This document shows, piece by piece, positions 14,701-26,404 of a stretch of 64,000 nt of DNA. The notes below the pieces were generated by a model. It was not told the DNA's origin, did not search any database, and worked only from the letters and a program-made list of their open reading frames with translations. Numbering within the stretch: the first letter of the stretch is position 1; every line of letters begins with the position of its first letter. Location: assembly GCF_947623445.1 (NCBI RefSeq), contig NC_135243.1, forward strand, positions 21,336,479 to 21,400,478. The letters run 5' to 3'. The position numbers and the translations under genes are program-made. Source of the DNA: Clavelina lepadiformis (Eukaryota; Chordata; Ascidiacea; Aplousobranchia; Clavelinidae).

Positions 14701-14984
14701 CCCGGTGCCTGATTTTTGCATTTATTTGTTGGCAATGAAAGTTTACTGGTGTATAGTGTTTATGAAATAAGGAAACGCTTTCATATTTTTAACAGAAATA
14801 AAGTCACAGACAGTGTTAAAAATAAAACAAAGGAATGTGATGATTTAAAAAATAGTTGAATTCTGTGTTCTGTGATTTATTTAACACTATACAAACCCAC
14901 GTTTTATTAAACGTATGCTGTTCTTTTATAGGTGTGTATATTATTTTATATGCCTTAACTTTCCAGGCCATCCACAGTGTGCAA
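11729..14984. other. Intergenic stretch, upstream region of the nucleotidyltransferase gene
   Basis: Contains AATAAA near 11882 that could serve the LCCL gene. No supported coding exon was recognised. A pyrimidine-rich stretch ending TTTCCAG at about 14967, just before the ATG at 14985, looks like a splice acceptor, so a 5' untranslated exon probably lies somewhere in this interval. Confidence 0.45.
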
Positions 14985-17576
14985 ATGGCCGCCATAAAGA
15001 GATTAGAAAAGCAGAAAGAAAACTGTGAGTTTGATATTGAAGGTTTATCTCAATTGTGGAAATGGGAGCTGGAAATAGTTGACGACTTGAAAGAATATTG
15101 CGAGCCAAAAGATCGGGGACAAATGCTGCGTGAGCGGGAAAGTCATCTGAAAAACTCGGCAGAAACGCTCCACGAACTTGGAGAAATTTATCGAATGAGA
15201 GCCATAGATTTCTCTTGGAAATATATTTTTGCATCATCTGTGTTAACATTGCTAGAACATTCGTTTTCACCTATCACAACCAGCATACGAAACGCGATTC
15301 CTCGAATACTCACCAGCGTACGTTATGCGTTGATTCGAAGCGCCGCTCTTATGAATGCAGCGATTGTGAGAAGGCCTTCGACTTTGGTGAAGTTGAAACA
15401 AGATCTTGATAAACTTCATAACCTAGCGTTTAAACTAGGAAACGCCAAAGGTATTTACGTGGAATTAAGTACCTTTGTTGATCATGTCCTGGAAAAACTC
15501 AATTGCTTGCGAAAAGACGCAAATGAAATTTTAAAGGAAATTGAACCCATACCGGAAGGCATATCAGATGAAGAAGCTTTGATTAGACAAAAACGTAAAA
15601 TAATTTCAATGCAATATCTGCAAACTTTAACTTCAAACTCTTTTAGCGAAGCAATGAAATGGGTCTCCGACCAATGTATAGAGATCTTGGGAAATCCCCC
15701 GTGTAGGTACGCTCTTGTAGGGATGGGATCATTGGCTCGCAAAGAAATTACACCTTACTCGGATTTTGAACACATCATTTTGTTGGAAGACAAAATACTG
15801 GAAAAGTTTAGGGAAGATAGCAATGAGTATCAATCTGTTTTGGAATACTTTCGATGGTTTTGTGTAATATTCTATCTCATTGTCCTAGGCTTAGGAGAAA
15901 CTCCAATTTTTAATGTTTCTATTCCGTCATTAAACAACAATCAAAATAAAAAGTATAACTGGTTTTATGACGATTACACACCAAGCGGTATTTCATTTGA
16001 CAGTATGGCTTTATATGCTTCACACTTTCCACTTGGTCGACAGGAAAAGACCAAGAACAAACCATGGACAACTGAACTTATTCGACCTGTATCAAAGATG
16101 ACGGAATATCTGGATGCTGACGTAGATTTGAAAGACGGGTATCATTTAGCAAATGTCTTATCCAACACCTGCTTTGTTTCAGGCTATTTACCAATTTATA
16201 ATCGTTTTGTTGGCATTTCTAAACAAAAAAATGATGTACGCTGCAAAGACGGTAACGAAATTTTCGTGAAACAGTTGGAAGATGATCTACGAAATTTTAA
16301 CGTCTACAAGACAATGGAAAGCAGTTTGTATACAGCATTTGCCCCGTCATTCAACATCAAGCAGTTGCTGTTTCGAAGTTCTACACTCTTTGTTACTGCT
16401 CTGGGTAGGATGAAGTTAACGCACATTAAAAGTCATTCTACTTTTGATATCATTAAAGATCTAGCGGAAAGTCAAGTAATCTCTTCTGAAATTGCCCATG
16501 AACTTGCCTACGCAGTGTCCATATCATGCGAGATTAGGCTCAAGTTCTACTCCAAGAGAAAACGTCAAAACGATATGTCTCTTATTCCGGGTTATTTTTC
16601 ATTTGATTTGAAACATTTCTTACCAGAAGTAATGAAAAGCATAGGGGAAGAAAGCCTTGTTGATTACATTGGCATCGTTGAAAAGTTGCAGAGCTTGATA
16701 AGATTTCAACCTTACAACTATGAATTGATAAGAGATACGCCAAGTCGTAGAATTTTCAACGCTTATAATCTACGCTTGTATTCTAAGGCCGTTCGTTTGT
16801 TTAAAAACGTTTTCCAATCTGCTGAAAAGAGAAAGAAGATACCGTTGCTGACAGTAATCGTTTTTTGTGAGTGTTTGATTGCCAACAAAGAATTTGAAGA
16901 AGCGTTGAACTTTTTACAAATAGCATTTGAGGAAGTTGACATTCTAAGTGAAAAGCTTGATCTTGTCAGTTTAATGCTTGACTGCTTGATAACACTTCGG
17001 CGAAGAAATGACGACGTTTCTATATTCGTAAAGAACAATTTAGCCAGCTTAAAGATAGAAGACAACTACGAGCTCATCGTCCGGTGTTACAACTTTTACG
17101 CCCTTTATTTGCAGAGTGTGGTAGAAGATCACAAAGAAGCTTTAGATGTTTATTTGGGAATGTCAGAGGTTTTGTCGAAATTCCGGTTTATTTGGCCGAC
17201 TTTAAACGAAAGAGTTTGTAATCGGATGAAAATACTAGTTCGTGATTTTGAACCTACCTGTATCATTGGCATTGTAAATTGCCATTTACTAAGCAAAAAC
17301 TTTGAACGGGCCACTGAAACATTTGAAGAATTCATAAAACGCTACGAAACATCTGAAATACAGAGCTTAAAGCATCTTTCCTTCTGTTACAGAATGCTTG
17401 GAAACATTTACGTATTTACAAAGAATTATATAGCTGCAAGGGAAAACTTTGAAAAATGTTTGACTATTTTGGAAGAAAACAGGGAAGATCCGGCGATTGC
17501 GCCAACAATCAAAGAAGTAAAGGAACGTATTTCCTTGTGCGTGGAAAAGCAACAAAGTGGTGATGAAACAGAGTAG
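14985..17576 (+). CDS. DUF294/GlnD-like nucleotidyltransferase with TPR-like C-terminus, single coding exon
   Basis: 863 aa from the ATG at 14985 (good context, CAAATGG). The frame is open upstream to 14856 but has no ATG, and the acceptor-like TTTCCAG 18 bp before the ATG argues that the hydrophobic upstream frame is intron. Residues about 242-266 read RYALVGMGSLARKE...PYSDFE, the G-S...D-x-E nucleotidyltransferase signature of the GlnD uridylyltransferase N-terminal / DUF294 group: Gly248-Ser249, with carboxylates Asp260 and Glu262. A candidate third carboxylate is Asp339 in ISFDSM, before PLGRQ. Residues 1-200 are helical and charged. The C-terminal third is helical repeats, best seen at about 795-835 (FCYRMLGNIYVFTKNYIAARENFEKCL), which fits a TPR. 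In animals such proteins are uncharacterised. Substrate unknown; bacterial GlnD uridylylates PII, which cannot be assumed here. AATAAA lies at 18137. Confidence 0.8.
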   Translation: MAAIKRLEKQKENCEFDIEGLSQLWKWELEIVDDLKEYCEPKDRGQMLRERESHLKNSAETLHELGEIYRMRAIDFSWKYIFASSVLTLLEHSFSPITTSIRNAIPRILTSVRYALIRSAALMNAAIVRRPSTLVKLKQDLDKLHNLAFKLGNAKGIYVELSTFVDHVLEKLNCLRKDANEILKEIEPIPEGISDEEALIRQKRKIISMQYLQTLTSNSFSEAMKWVSDQCIEILGNPPCRYALVGMGSLARKEITPYSDFEHIILLEDKILEKFREDSNEYQSVLEYFRWFCVIFYLIVLGLGETPIFNVSIPSLNNNQNKKYNWFYDDYTPSGISFDSMALYASHFPLGRQEKTKNKPWTTELIRPVSKMTEYLDADVDLKDGYHLANVLSNTCFVSGYLPIYNRFVGISKQKNDVRCKDGNEIFVKQLEDDLRNFNVYKTMESSLYTAFAPSFNIKQLLFRSSTLFVTALGRMKLTHIKSHSTFDIIKDLAESQVISSEIAHELAYAVSISCEIRLKFYSKRKRQNDMSLIPGYFSFDLKHFLPEVMKSIGEESLVDYIGIVEKLQSLIRFQPYNYELIRDTPSRRIFNAYNLRLYSKAVRLFKNVFQSAEKRKKIPLLTVIVFCECLIANKEFEEALNFLQIAFEEVDILSEKLDLVSLMLDCLITLRRRNDDVSIFVKNNLASLKIEDNYELIVRCYNFYALYLQSVVEDHKEALDVYLGMSEVLSKFRFIWPTLNERVCNRMKILVRDFEPTCIIGIVNCHLLSKNFERATETFEEFIKRYETSEIQSLKHLSFCYRMLGNIYVFTKNYIAARENFEKCLTILEENREDPAIAPTIKEVKERISLCVEKQQSGDETE

Positions 17577-18284
17577 TTTTCTTGCTCTAGTGACAGTGAT
17601 GACTATTGTCGGAATTAGGCATTCGATAGTCAAGGTTTTCTCAGTTGCAGTATAGGATTTTGAATATTTGTTTTGGAATACACTTGAGCAAACTTGTCAT
17701 TCCCAAACCTTTCAATGTTTTCAGACTAAAGTTTGCTTTCTTGTGAAAAATGTTTTGTTTTTGTCCAATTAGGGGAAGCAGATAGTTTCTTCCTCAGGTA
17801 AATATTGCTACGATTACATCCCCAGAACGAGCAGTTATAATGCACACATGTACATCTAATTTAATACTTAACCTCAGCACGTATCATCCTGCGTTGTATA
17901 TTGGTGATCATTAGCCATTTCCAAATATTTAGATTGACTTCATGTATAAATCGTTTTGTTGGGCAGTGCAGGCTACTATATACTCGATTCTTCTATCATT
18001 AGTTACGTATACGTCAATCGTTGTTTACAAATATACGGAGTCACTTGCAGCAAAACTTTTTTCCGGTGAAGAATATTTGAGTATTTTGATAAAAACGCTC
18101 ACACTGAGTTTTTAAGGAGTTTACTTCTTGTAACTCAATAAAATAATAGATGAATTAATAATTATGTGTTTATGAAATAATGTGAAAAAATTAAACGTGC
18201 ACAGTTAACAGACGCCCGCCACTTATACTGTAACACTCCCTGCTCAAGCAACTACCCGGACAAAAACTATATAGAAAAGGATAA
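17577..18284 (+). terminator. 3' flank of the nucleotidyltransferase gene with AATAAA poly(A) signal
   Basis: Non-coding sequence after the TAG stop. The first clear poly(A) signal is AATAAA at 18137-18142, giving a predicted 3' UTR of roughly 0.6 kb. No other feature was recognised before the dispersed repeat begins. Confidence 0.5.
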
Positions 18285-19345
18285 TTGGCGCTGCCGAATG
18301 CGCCGAAATGAATTCGCGAGGCGAACTTCAATTCAATTTTTAAGGATACTAAACTTACTCAAGGTAAAGTTAATACTTAAACGTCGAAATTTACTTCGGA
18401 AATGTAAATATTTCATAATCGCAAGTTGTACTTAAACTGGTGTATATATTTAAAGCCTCATTGTAACAAGTGTTAGCTGACATCTGGAATAAGAATATAA
18501 AAATACGCACATGGTGTCAAGTCTTGGCATATCCTATACCTGCTAGCTGCTTCGAAAAATCTTCACGTTTCAACAGAACTTCACACGTCTTCCGTCGTAT
18601 CAACAAAGGCATAAATATTTGAAGCGTAATTCAAAACAAACTACTTGAGCACTTTTTAGATGAATAACTTACCGTTTCCGTTTTGGTTCAGTGTTTCTAC
18701 TTCTGATTGCATCTAGTTTTTTTCGCAGTAAATTCAATGAAGGAAGATTGTTGGAGAATTACAACTGCCGACAAGGCTACATCACTAAGATTTTCACTTT
18801 ATTCATCTTGCGTTTAATTCCTGTCATCTGAATCTTTGGATCTTCTTTAATCGTTAAATTACAGTAGCTCTTAATTACATTTTTACACACCCATAGCTTG
18901 TTTTGTAAACAAGCAAAAACGTCGTGACAATGAAAAGATTAAGTTATTAAATAGATTCTTCTTTCACATGTGCAATATACCATACCCGCAAAACGATTTC
19001 CACCCGGAACTGAATTATGCATTATTTGCCAGTCGGATTATCTAAAGTCATTTGCTGAAATTTGGGGAAGCGTTGTTTTCAGCAACCATCCTTACTCAGT
19101 ATTGCTGCCAGTAACAACAGATAAAATGTTCAAAAGTGTAGGGTAATTAATACTAATTATTCACAGATTAAAAACCACTGATCTACACCAAGATATTTTT
19201 TCTGTGCTACCACGTGTTCACAAATGAATTTTAGTCAGTATATTAATTCATTATTTGTAGATCATTAGTCAGTACAATAGCCACAAACTATGGAACTTTT
19301 ACCGTAGAGGCGTAGACAAATGAACCCGGAATTAAATGTATATAA
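18285..19345 (+). repeat. Dispersed repeat, diverged third copy
   Basis: Clearly similar along most of its length to about 30950-33000 and 52560-56095. Shared landmarks are AACTTACTCAAGGTAA, TAAATATTTCATAATC, GTGTTAGCTGACA, TTCATCTTGCGTTTAATTCC and ACAATAGCCACAAACTATG, in the same order. It lacks about 0.5 kb present in the other copies between roughly 18970 and 19010. Its right end coincides with the point where a Ty3/gypsy fragment starts in the other two copies, so it is a repeat unit separable from that element. Family unknown; no transposase or reverse transcriptase is visible. Confidence 0.75.
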
Positions 19346-19882
19346 CTTACTTCAAGTCAAATGTTTATGTTACTCGAATTCGCTAACAAAGTATTTGCGG
19401 GAAAGCTGCTAGTTTTGATAATTCGGAGACTTTATCATTGAACACACATTTCTATTTAAAATTATAAATTCTAATTTCTTCAAAGTTTTAGTTTATTGTT
19501 TTTTGTGCAACACAGCCACGTGTTGGCCATACTACTGTTAAATTACTATAAATTATAATGTCTATAAACATAGTTTTCAACGCAAGTTTTAAATAACTGA
19601 AAAGCAGTAAATTCACTCTACTTTACGTTGTTTACTTTACTTATTTAGGTTGCTACTGTACTGTACTTACGTACTACTTTACTTACTTTTATACACCAAC
19701 TTAATGTGCCGAAAGTAAATTTGCTAAATACCTTCACAAACAAAAATAAATGGCAATTATAAAAATTGGGTTAACAAGTTGTTTACAAATTGCAATGCAA
19801 TTCATTTAATGAAACAAACGGTGTACAAAACCTTGAAAATGGATCCACAGACTGGCGAAAATGATGAGTAAGGACAACACCG
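19346..19882. other. Intergenic stretch between dispersed repeat and TTAA transposon
   Basis: AT-rich, no coding exon or repeat structure recognised. Confidence 0.4.
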
Positions 19883-22817
19883 TTAAGGGGTCAGGACCCA
19901 ACTGAATGAGATAGGCTTTTCAATGCAAAGTACATTAAATCAAGACGCTACTGTCGCAAATTCACATCATAAACCTACACTGAATTTTGGCTTGCAACGA
20001 CATCTAGGTTATGACTATCTGCAGTCTTAATTTGGACAAAATCCATGTACTCAGTTTTCTATAACAGCTACCTAAACTTTACAGCAACTTTTAAACTTAA
20101 AAATTTAGCACAAATTCTCCAAAAAAGCATAAACTCAAACCCACAAAAAATGTACAAGTTAGCCTAGACCTGCGACCAGCTACCGCCAAAATAACAACAA
20201 AACTTGTTCACAGCGACGTCACATGCGCATTGGACCGGAAAATTTATTACTTTTTTTAATATGACGCATTGAGTACGAACACGTAATAATCACTGTGTTG
20301 CCGGCTCAAAATTGTCTTTATATAGGGTATTGAGCCCTTATAGGGAATTTTTTAATCCGACTGTCTAAGGTTAAAGACGCTTGCATTAGAACATACCAAC
20401 TGAAAGTCCAACGTGCGCGAAAGATTGGTCACCTTTATCCAAGAGAGCTCAAACGTTTATCAAATAGAGCAAATTTACACTAACCGCTAGGTGGCCATTC
20501 GAGCACAGACATCCTTAATTGGTTAAAAGACATCAATTAAGGTTAAAATTCTGGACCAGCCACAAGTAATTTAGTCCCATTGAAAATCTATGCGTTGTGT
20601 ACGACATGGCGAAACGCAGGAAGCCTGGAACAAGATTATAATTCAACAATACGCTAGCAGGATCTGGCAAAAAGGCGATTTTATGTGTTGCCAGATTATC
20701 TTAGGAGCGCTCGCAGGAAAGTCGTAGGAAGACGACGTCTAGCAGTAATATAGACAAGACACACCTACTGATAACATAAAAACTGCGATCGTATTTATTT
20801 CCGTTTTGTAAATCAACATGGAGCGCGACGTAGGGGAGAAGCTTGCCAAAGATTTGCAAGGGATGGCTTGGTCGTTAACGTTCTCACAACTGACAACGAT
20901 TTAAAGGTTTTTAACGGCTTTTCCAAGCAAATGCAATCAACTCAAGAACAACCAGTAACACGTGAGACAAGCTGTTTCCATACCTTTCAATTCCTTGGTC
21001 GGCGTTTTCGAAAGCTTTGCATAGGTAAGTTCTTTACAAAAGAAGACACTAGCAGCGCGATGAAAGCACGTTCGCGAAAAAAGTTTGCCATCCATTTTCA
21101 GTCGAGGTTGTTTGCTCAGTACGAAGCCTGCATCGAAAATCACTTGAAAAGGATCTTCAAACTGTGACAAGTCTGCTAAACAACGCAACAGAAGCTGTTT
21201 TAGCCGGCCTGCAAGATGATCACAGCGAATGAATGTCGACGGTTTTCTTTCGTTCGCCGTGGTAAATCGCGACCACTGTTATGGAACAACAACAAAATAC
21301 GTCTTGTACTAAATGACAAATCGTAATTGCTTTGCAAACAGACCGTTGCCAAATACTTCAATCAATGAATTTTGGGTGTAATATGTTGAGGTAAAAACAC
21401 CAAAAAATGCAAAAGTGTAAACGATACATTTTCGAAAACGCTGCCGACAGGCAGCCATTTTGAAAACAAAATACCTGGTCGATTGCAGCTTGCAGCTTTA
21501 TGTCGAAACAATGGTTTTGGTAGCGCCATCAGCAGTACCAATGGCTTGCGATGCATAGGGCTTTCGTTTACAGTCAGGCTTCCCAGCAACAAAATGGATG
21601 CAGTCGCTCGTCGAAGACGGAAATTCTGAAACAAAGGGCCATTGAAATAGCATGCTTTAGGCGGAACAGTAGTAGAAACTTACAAAAATAACCATAGCAA
21701 CTATTGTAGTACCTAATGCCCAAAGCCTGTAAAGGCAATTTTTAAAACATCATGGCCAAAACAGTATTGATGATGGTTGCATCACTAACTTGAAATGTTC
21801 ACGTCGGCTGGCTCTAAAATGAAGCGATATGGATCGACGCAAAGCCGCAAATGACTTACTTGCAAATCACATGCAAGCGGTAAAATTGATTTATGTACTA
21901 CTAGCATATATGTCAGTCAATGATTGCCCAGCCCCTGGCCGTCAAAGTTGATGCTACCATTCCGTTATCGGTCATTGTGCTAATCCAGAGAGACAAGACT
22001 CGTTAGAAGCCAGCCGAACCATGTCCTTTGTTAAATTTTCTATCGGCTTTTTCATCGTTTGTCTGCGTACATTTTAATAAAATATTAGTGCTTTATGCTT
22101 TTATTAACTTAAAACGCATCCATTCTGTCAGAAAAATACGTACACTTCATTATAGCACGAAAACAATAACTGTCCTACCAGTTTTGCAAATAAAATGAAT
22201 AAACAAAGAATTAAACGCCGTTAAATACAAAAAAGCCAGCCAAAAGTATTTCTGGAAAGTGTGCAATCAAATTTTAGTTAATAGCCTAGCCCAAAGACAA
22301 GCTAGCAAGTTAAGTAAGCCTAAAAACTGAGTTTTACATTCATAATAAATTTTTGGCTATAAGGGCTCAATACCCTATATAAAGACAATTTTGAGCCGGC
22401 AACACAGTGATTATTACGTGTTCGTACTCAATGCGTCATATTAAAAAAAGTAATAAATTTTCCGGTCCAATGCGCATGTGACGTCGCTGTGAACAAGTTT
22501 TGTTGTTATTTTGGCGGTAGCTGGTCGCAGGTCTAGGCTAACTTGTACATTTTTTGTGGGTTTGAGTTTATGCTTTTTTGGAGAATTTGTGCTAAATTTT
22601 TAAGTTTAAAAGTTGCTGTAAAGTTTAGGTAGCTGTTATAGAAAACTGAGTACATGGATTTTGTCCAAATTAAGACTGCAGATAGTCATAACCTAGATGT
22701 CGTTGCAAGCCAAAATTCAGTGTAGGTTTATGATGTGAATTTGCGACAGTAGCGTCTTGATTTAATGTACTTTGCATTGAAAAGCCTATCTCATTCAGTT
22801 GGGTCCTGACCCCTTAA
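19883..22817 (+). mobile_element. DNA transposon with 457-bp terminal inverted repeats and TTAA target duplication
   Basis: The flanking TTAA is at 19883-19886 and 22814-22817. Left inverted repeat 19887-20343, right 22357-22813; they start GGGGTCAGGACCCAACTGAA and appear almost identical by eye, ending at the shared GAGCCCTTATAG. TTAA targets are typical of piggyBac and Kolobok superfamilies. An inner frame at 20868-21167 (+) reads TTDNDLKVFNGFSKQM ... FLGRRFRKL ... TSSAMKARSRKKFAIHF, which resembles the DDE region of Kolobok-like transposases; the frame is short and stops early. The rest of the interior (21170-22350) has no long frame, so the element is non-autonomous or decayed at the protein level while its ends are well preserved. 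Superfamily is uncertain. Confidence 0.75.
20868..21167 (+). pseudogene. Degenerate transposase fragment inside the TTAA transposon
   Basis: About 99 codons with a TDxD motif near the start and a basic FLGRRFRKL / SSAMKARSRKKF block, the pattern of DDE transposases of Kolobok type. No full-length transposase frame surrounds it. Assignment rests on motif resemblance only. Confidence 0.5.
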
Positions 22818-25039
22818 GCGTTTTACAGGAGTCCGGCTCGATACGGTACAGTAGGCTACCAATAAAAAATTTTAACCTTCTTCTTATTTTCCGTGTTATC
22901 TTGTGTACTTATTTGCCAAATTGCTATTTGGTTTATCACACAACACTGCACCTATTTATAAGAAAATTCAATGTGATTTTACAATTTTTGCACTCCGCCT
23001 ATTTGCACATAGGCGCCACGTTTAAGATTTCATCTCCCGTGAATACATTTAATTGAATATTTGGCATCTTTCACCGCATATTACTTATCGAAAGGCGAGT
23101 TGCATTCATCTTAACACAGAATCTGTCGCGTATGGGTAGACCACATCTCTAAAACGCTTATTGACAATTCTAAAACTTGTAACAAAAAGTGGGTATATGG
23201 CACCTGAACTTGAGAGGTTGACCCACTCCACTACATTAATTACTTGTTGAAATGTTTATTGCGGGTGATGATATATGAGTATCATGAGGTCGTCGTCTGC
23301 TTTTCTTACCCTCAGATTTAAATGTTCACCTTTACGGCTTATTGTCTTGTGAAGATGACAATAAAGTTGTCTATCTTAACACCGAACTACTTCAAATTGA
23401 ATTTAACAATGGTTACACAGAAATGACAACTGTCCTGTATATATTGATTATATTGAAGTTTCTTTGAACAATTACATTCAGACAAAACATTAGCACAGCA
23501 ACAGCATAAAGACGTCAATGTTACAGCGTTGATCTTAGTAGATTTAATGCATTGAACAACTGTGTATGATAATAATGCACGCAAGATACGCAGGCACGAC
23601 ATTAATGTTACGACTTAAAACGGAAAACAGGAAGTTATTGGTACGCAATATTATGCTTCGCAAAGAAGACTTCCAAAAACAGAAAATCTACACTGTATTC
23701 GATCTTTATACTGTAATATGCCCCTATTATCACAAACTACAGTCATTTCATAATAGGCTATTTTAGTTTAATTCACTAGTTTGATTCTAATTCACCTGTT
23801 TTATCTTATCAAAATGGCAAACAGTTCTGGAATAAAGTTGGAGTAGCTAAATAATGCTACTAATCTTCATACCAAGTTTAAATGCACACTTACCTTCATA
23901 AATGTACCCAAGCTACTGTATATCCTAAGGCATGCAAGTTGAACGTAGCAATCATATGAAATCGGTTATAATACCTTACACTTTTACATTAAGGTTCCTT
24001 TGTTATATCTTACTGGTTAGAATTGACTGCGCTCATGTTTAAGGACAAATAAGGTGTAAGATCTTGCTATTACTAACATCTACATGAAGAGGATGTGACG
24101 GAAATAAAAACGTTCCACACACTGTTGCAATTAGAACGAGTCGACCTTAGCATTGGTCTATACCTATTCAATTTCAGAGATCATTCTATAGTATAAAGGT
24201 TGCTTTCAAGCGTGGTGCCACTATTATTCTGATAAAGTTCAATAGACGTCTTTACTTGCATGCTATTTGCATTCAAGCATAAATTATATTGCAGGCAAGT
24301 GCGATACAATGCTTTTCTATCGTTTTACAGAAAAAGGGCAAGTGCTGTAAGTGTTTTGCTTTTCAAAAGAAAACTTATATGCTCGAAATAACTAACGCGC
24401 AATACTGAAAACGACTCCAAGTTGGGTAAATAGCTATCTTAAGGTAAAACAAAATTTGGTGAGTACAAAAATTTTGGTAAAATTTTATAAGACTACGGCG
24501 GGCACATTGGAATTTTTTGTCATTGTATCTGAACATATTCCTCTCTTTTTTGAAATATTGGACAAAAGTATTAGGTATACGCTCTGGCTTTTCGAACAAA
24601 CAGATAAAAGTTTAATAAAATTCTAAACCAAACAAAAAACCCTGCAAAATTCTAAATACTGCGGAACATTGCACTTGTGGGTAAAAGATTTATCTGCGGA
24701 CGTGACTAAATCTGTTTTCTTTTATGCGGTTCCTTTGCATAGTCTTTATCGTTTTTTGATGTATTTACCGTTTGGATATTTCATCCATGATATGAGTGGT
24801 TGGTTTTGCATATGCACATATGATGTGGTGCGTGATGTCAATCGGGCACTTGTCAGTTAGTATCAGCCAAGTTGTGTGATCTATAACGTGTGCTGTTTAA
24901 ATTATAACCAAGTACTTTATAGCGTGATGCTCTATTCCTTGCTTATGTTGTTTATCTGTAAGATTGCTGTGTGGGCATTTCGAGCCATACTTACTCGAAG
25001 CAAGAAACGCTTTCGTTTTATTCTTATTTAATCATTAAA
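22818..25039. other. Intergenic stretch, no gene recognised
   Basis: Low-complexity AT-rich sequence with several short frames on both strands, none with a signal peptide, domain motif or coherent splice sites. Nothing supported. Confidence 0.4.
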
Positions 25040-25210
25040 ATGGCTCGTGAAAGAAATTTTAAGTTATTGTATGCTATTAGGCGCTGGAACAAGCAAGTCG
25101 TTATTTTTTTTACCGTGTTTATTGGATCGTGCTACATCTACCTGTTCGTGAATTGTTTTAATTCAATCAAACCGTTTTATTATATTTTTTATTACAACCT
25201 GGCTTGTGAG
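25040..25210 (+). CDS. Possible orphan first exon of a type II membrane protein
   Basis: ATG in context AAAATGG at 25040, 57 codons, ending at a strong donor (GAG then GTAAGT) in phase 0. The product is a basic N-terminus (MARERNFK) and then a hydrophobic segment (VVIFFTVFIGSCYIYLFV), the layout of a Golgi glycosyltransferase anchor. It does not resemble exon 1 of the FUT8 copies. No second exon could be joined before the segmental duplication starts at 25297. It may be a remnant or chance. Confidence 0.3.
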
Positions 25211-25529
25211 GTAAGTGACTTAATATTGAGAAGGCACTTTACGGTTTTATGATTCGGCGTTAAAGTGGGAGAAATTTAAACAGAATTATTTGGCGTGAAG
25301 TGTATTGCCCTATATGGCGGAACAATCTCGTCGTTTCAAAAAACAATTTAAGAAGTCGCGGTCGCCATTTACTTTTTCTCTTTTTTCAAATGTATGAACG
25401 TGCTGGCCATGATCATATAACTTATACTGTTTGAGTAATTTTGTTGAGGTTGAGAGCAGAAATTTGCTGCCACGGTCTCCTTATTACAAGTTTGCGTATT
25501 TCGTCTTAATATGGTTACCAAAAAAATAT

Positions 25530-25620
25530 ATAAATTATAATTTATACAAAATCTTGTTTTAAATGACACATTTTAAAGAGTCTGTTTAATATTCTATTTG
25601 CGCAGCAAACACATTATATT
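25530..25620 (+). pseudogene. Relic of the end of a FUT8 last exon
   Basis: The sequence TTGTTTTAAATGACACATTTTAAAGAGTCTGTT and the following bases containing GCGCAGCAAACA match the last codons (LNDTF, stop) and the 3' UTR start of both intact FUT8 last exons (30540-30605 and 52150-52215). The rest of the exon is missing here. Confidence 0.65.
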
Positions 25621-26404
25621 GTGCATTGTTTCAGTGTTTCTTACTCGAACGCGACATGTTCTGTCTTTATAATATGACTGTCTAGAAACCGAAATCACCA
25701 AAACCTGGAAAAGATAGAGCTCATTTTAAAAATCTTAACTTACCTAACAAGCCTCAAAAATATATTAGAATTTTAGTTCTAAATTCGCATACCCTTTTTC
25801 TGATTGATAAAATTAATACAATTTTGTAGTCTTGCGGAAAGGTAATTCCCGCCTTTTGCAATGAAGCGTAAATTGTTCCGTTTGGTTACACCACATCTCC
25901 TTCGCAATAGAGTAGGAAATTTTCAAAGCTCAGGAAAACTTCACAATTTTTAGGTGTTTTCAAAAATTAAAGCTTCATTCCGAACTTTATCAATCGTTGA
26001 TCTTTGGCCCAAACAAAGGAGAAATCTTGTGAATGCAGAGAAATCTTTTTAAGGCCAACGTTAAAATTTGCCTTCTCTAAAAGCAGGCGGCGATTAAAAT
26101 ATGACATCGGACCCATTGTTTTCGTAAATGTTTATGCTTAAAGACTTGCACGAAAGCAACATAAGCGTTGTTCAACCTCAGAACGAAAAAAATTACGACA
26201 GTAATTTTTCGTTGAACGTTTTAACATTATTAAAAGTTTAGAAACGAAAACTTGAGCTACGTTAAATAACGACATAGACGTCTTGTTCCAAGGACTGTTT
26301 TGTGAAGACGTAATTGATTGTTTACAGAACTTCTATATTTCTTATATTACGACATTAAAATTACATGATTTGCCCGGTTATTTAGATTTACTTTGAGCTA
26401 AACA
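25621..26404. other. Upstream region of FUT8 copy 1
   Basis: Non-coding and clearly similar to about 48470-49268 upstream of copy 2. Promoter elements could not be identified with confidence. Confidence 0.5.

Noticed and set aside
14856..14984. In-frame upstream extension of the nucleotidyltransferase, adding a hydrophobic N-terminal segment
   Set aside because: It has no ATG, and a splice-acceptor-like TTTCCAG lies just before the ATG at 14985, so it reads better as intron.
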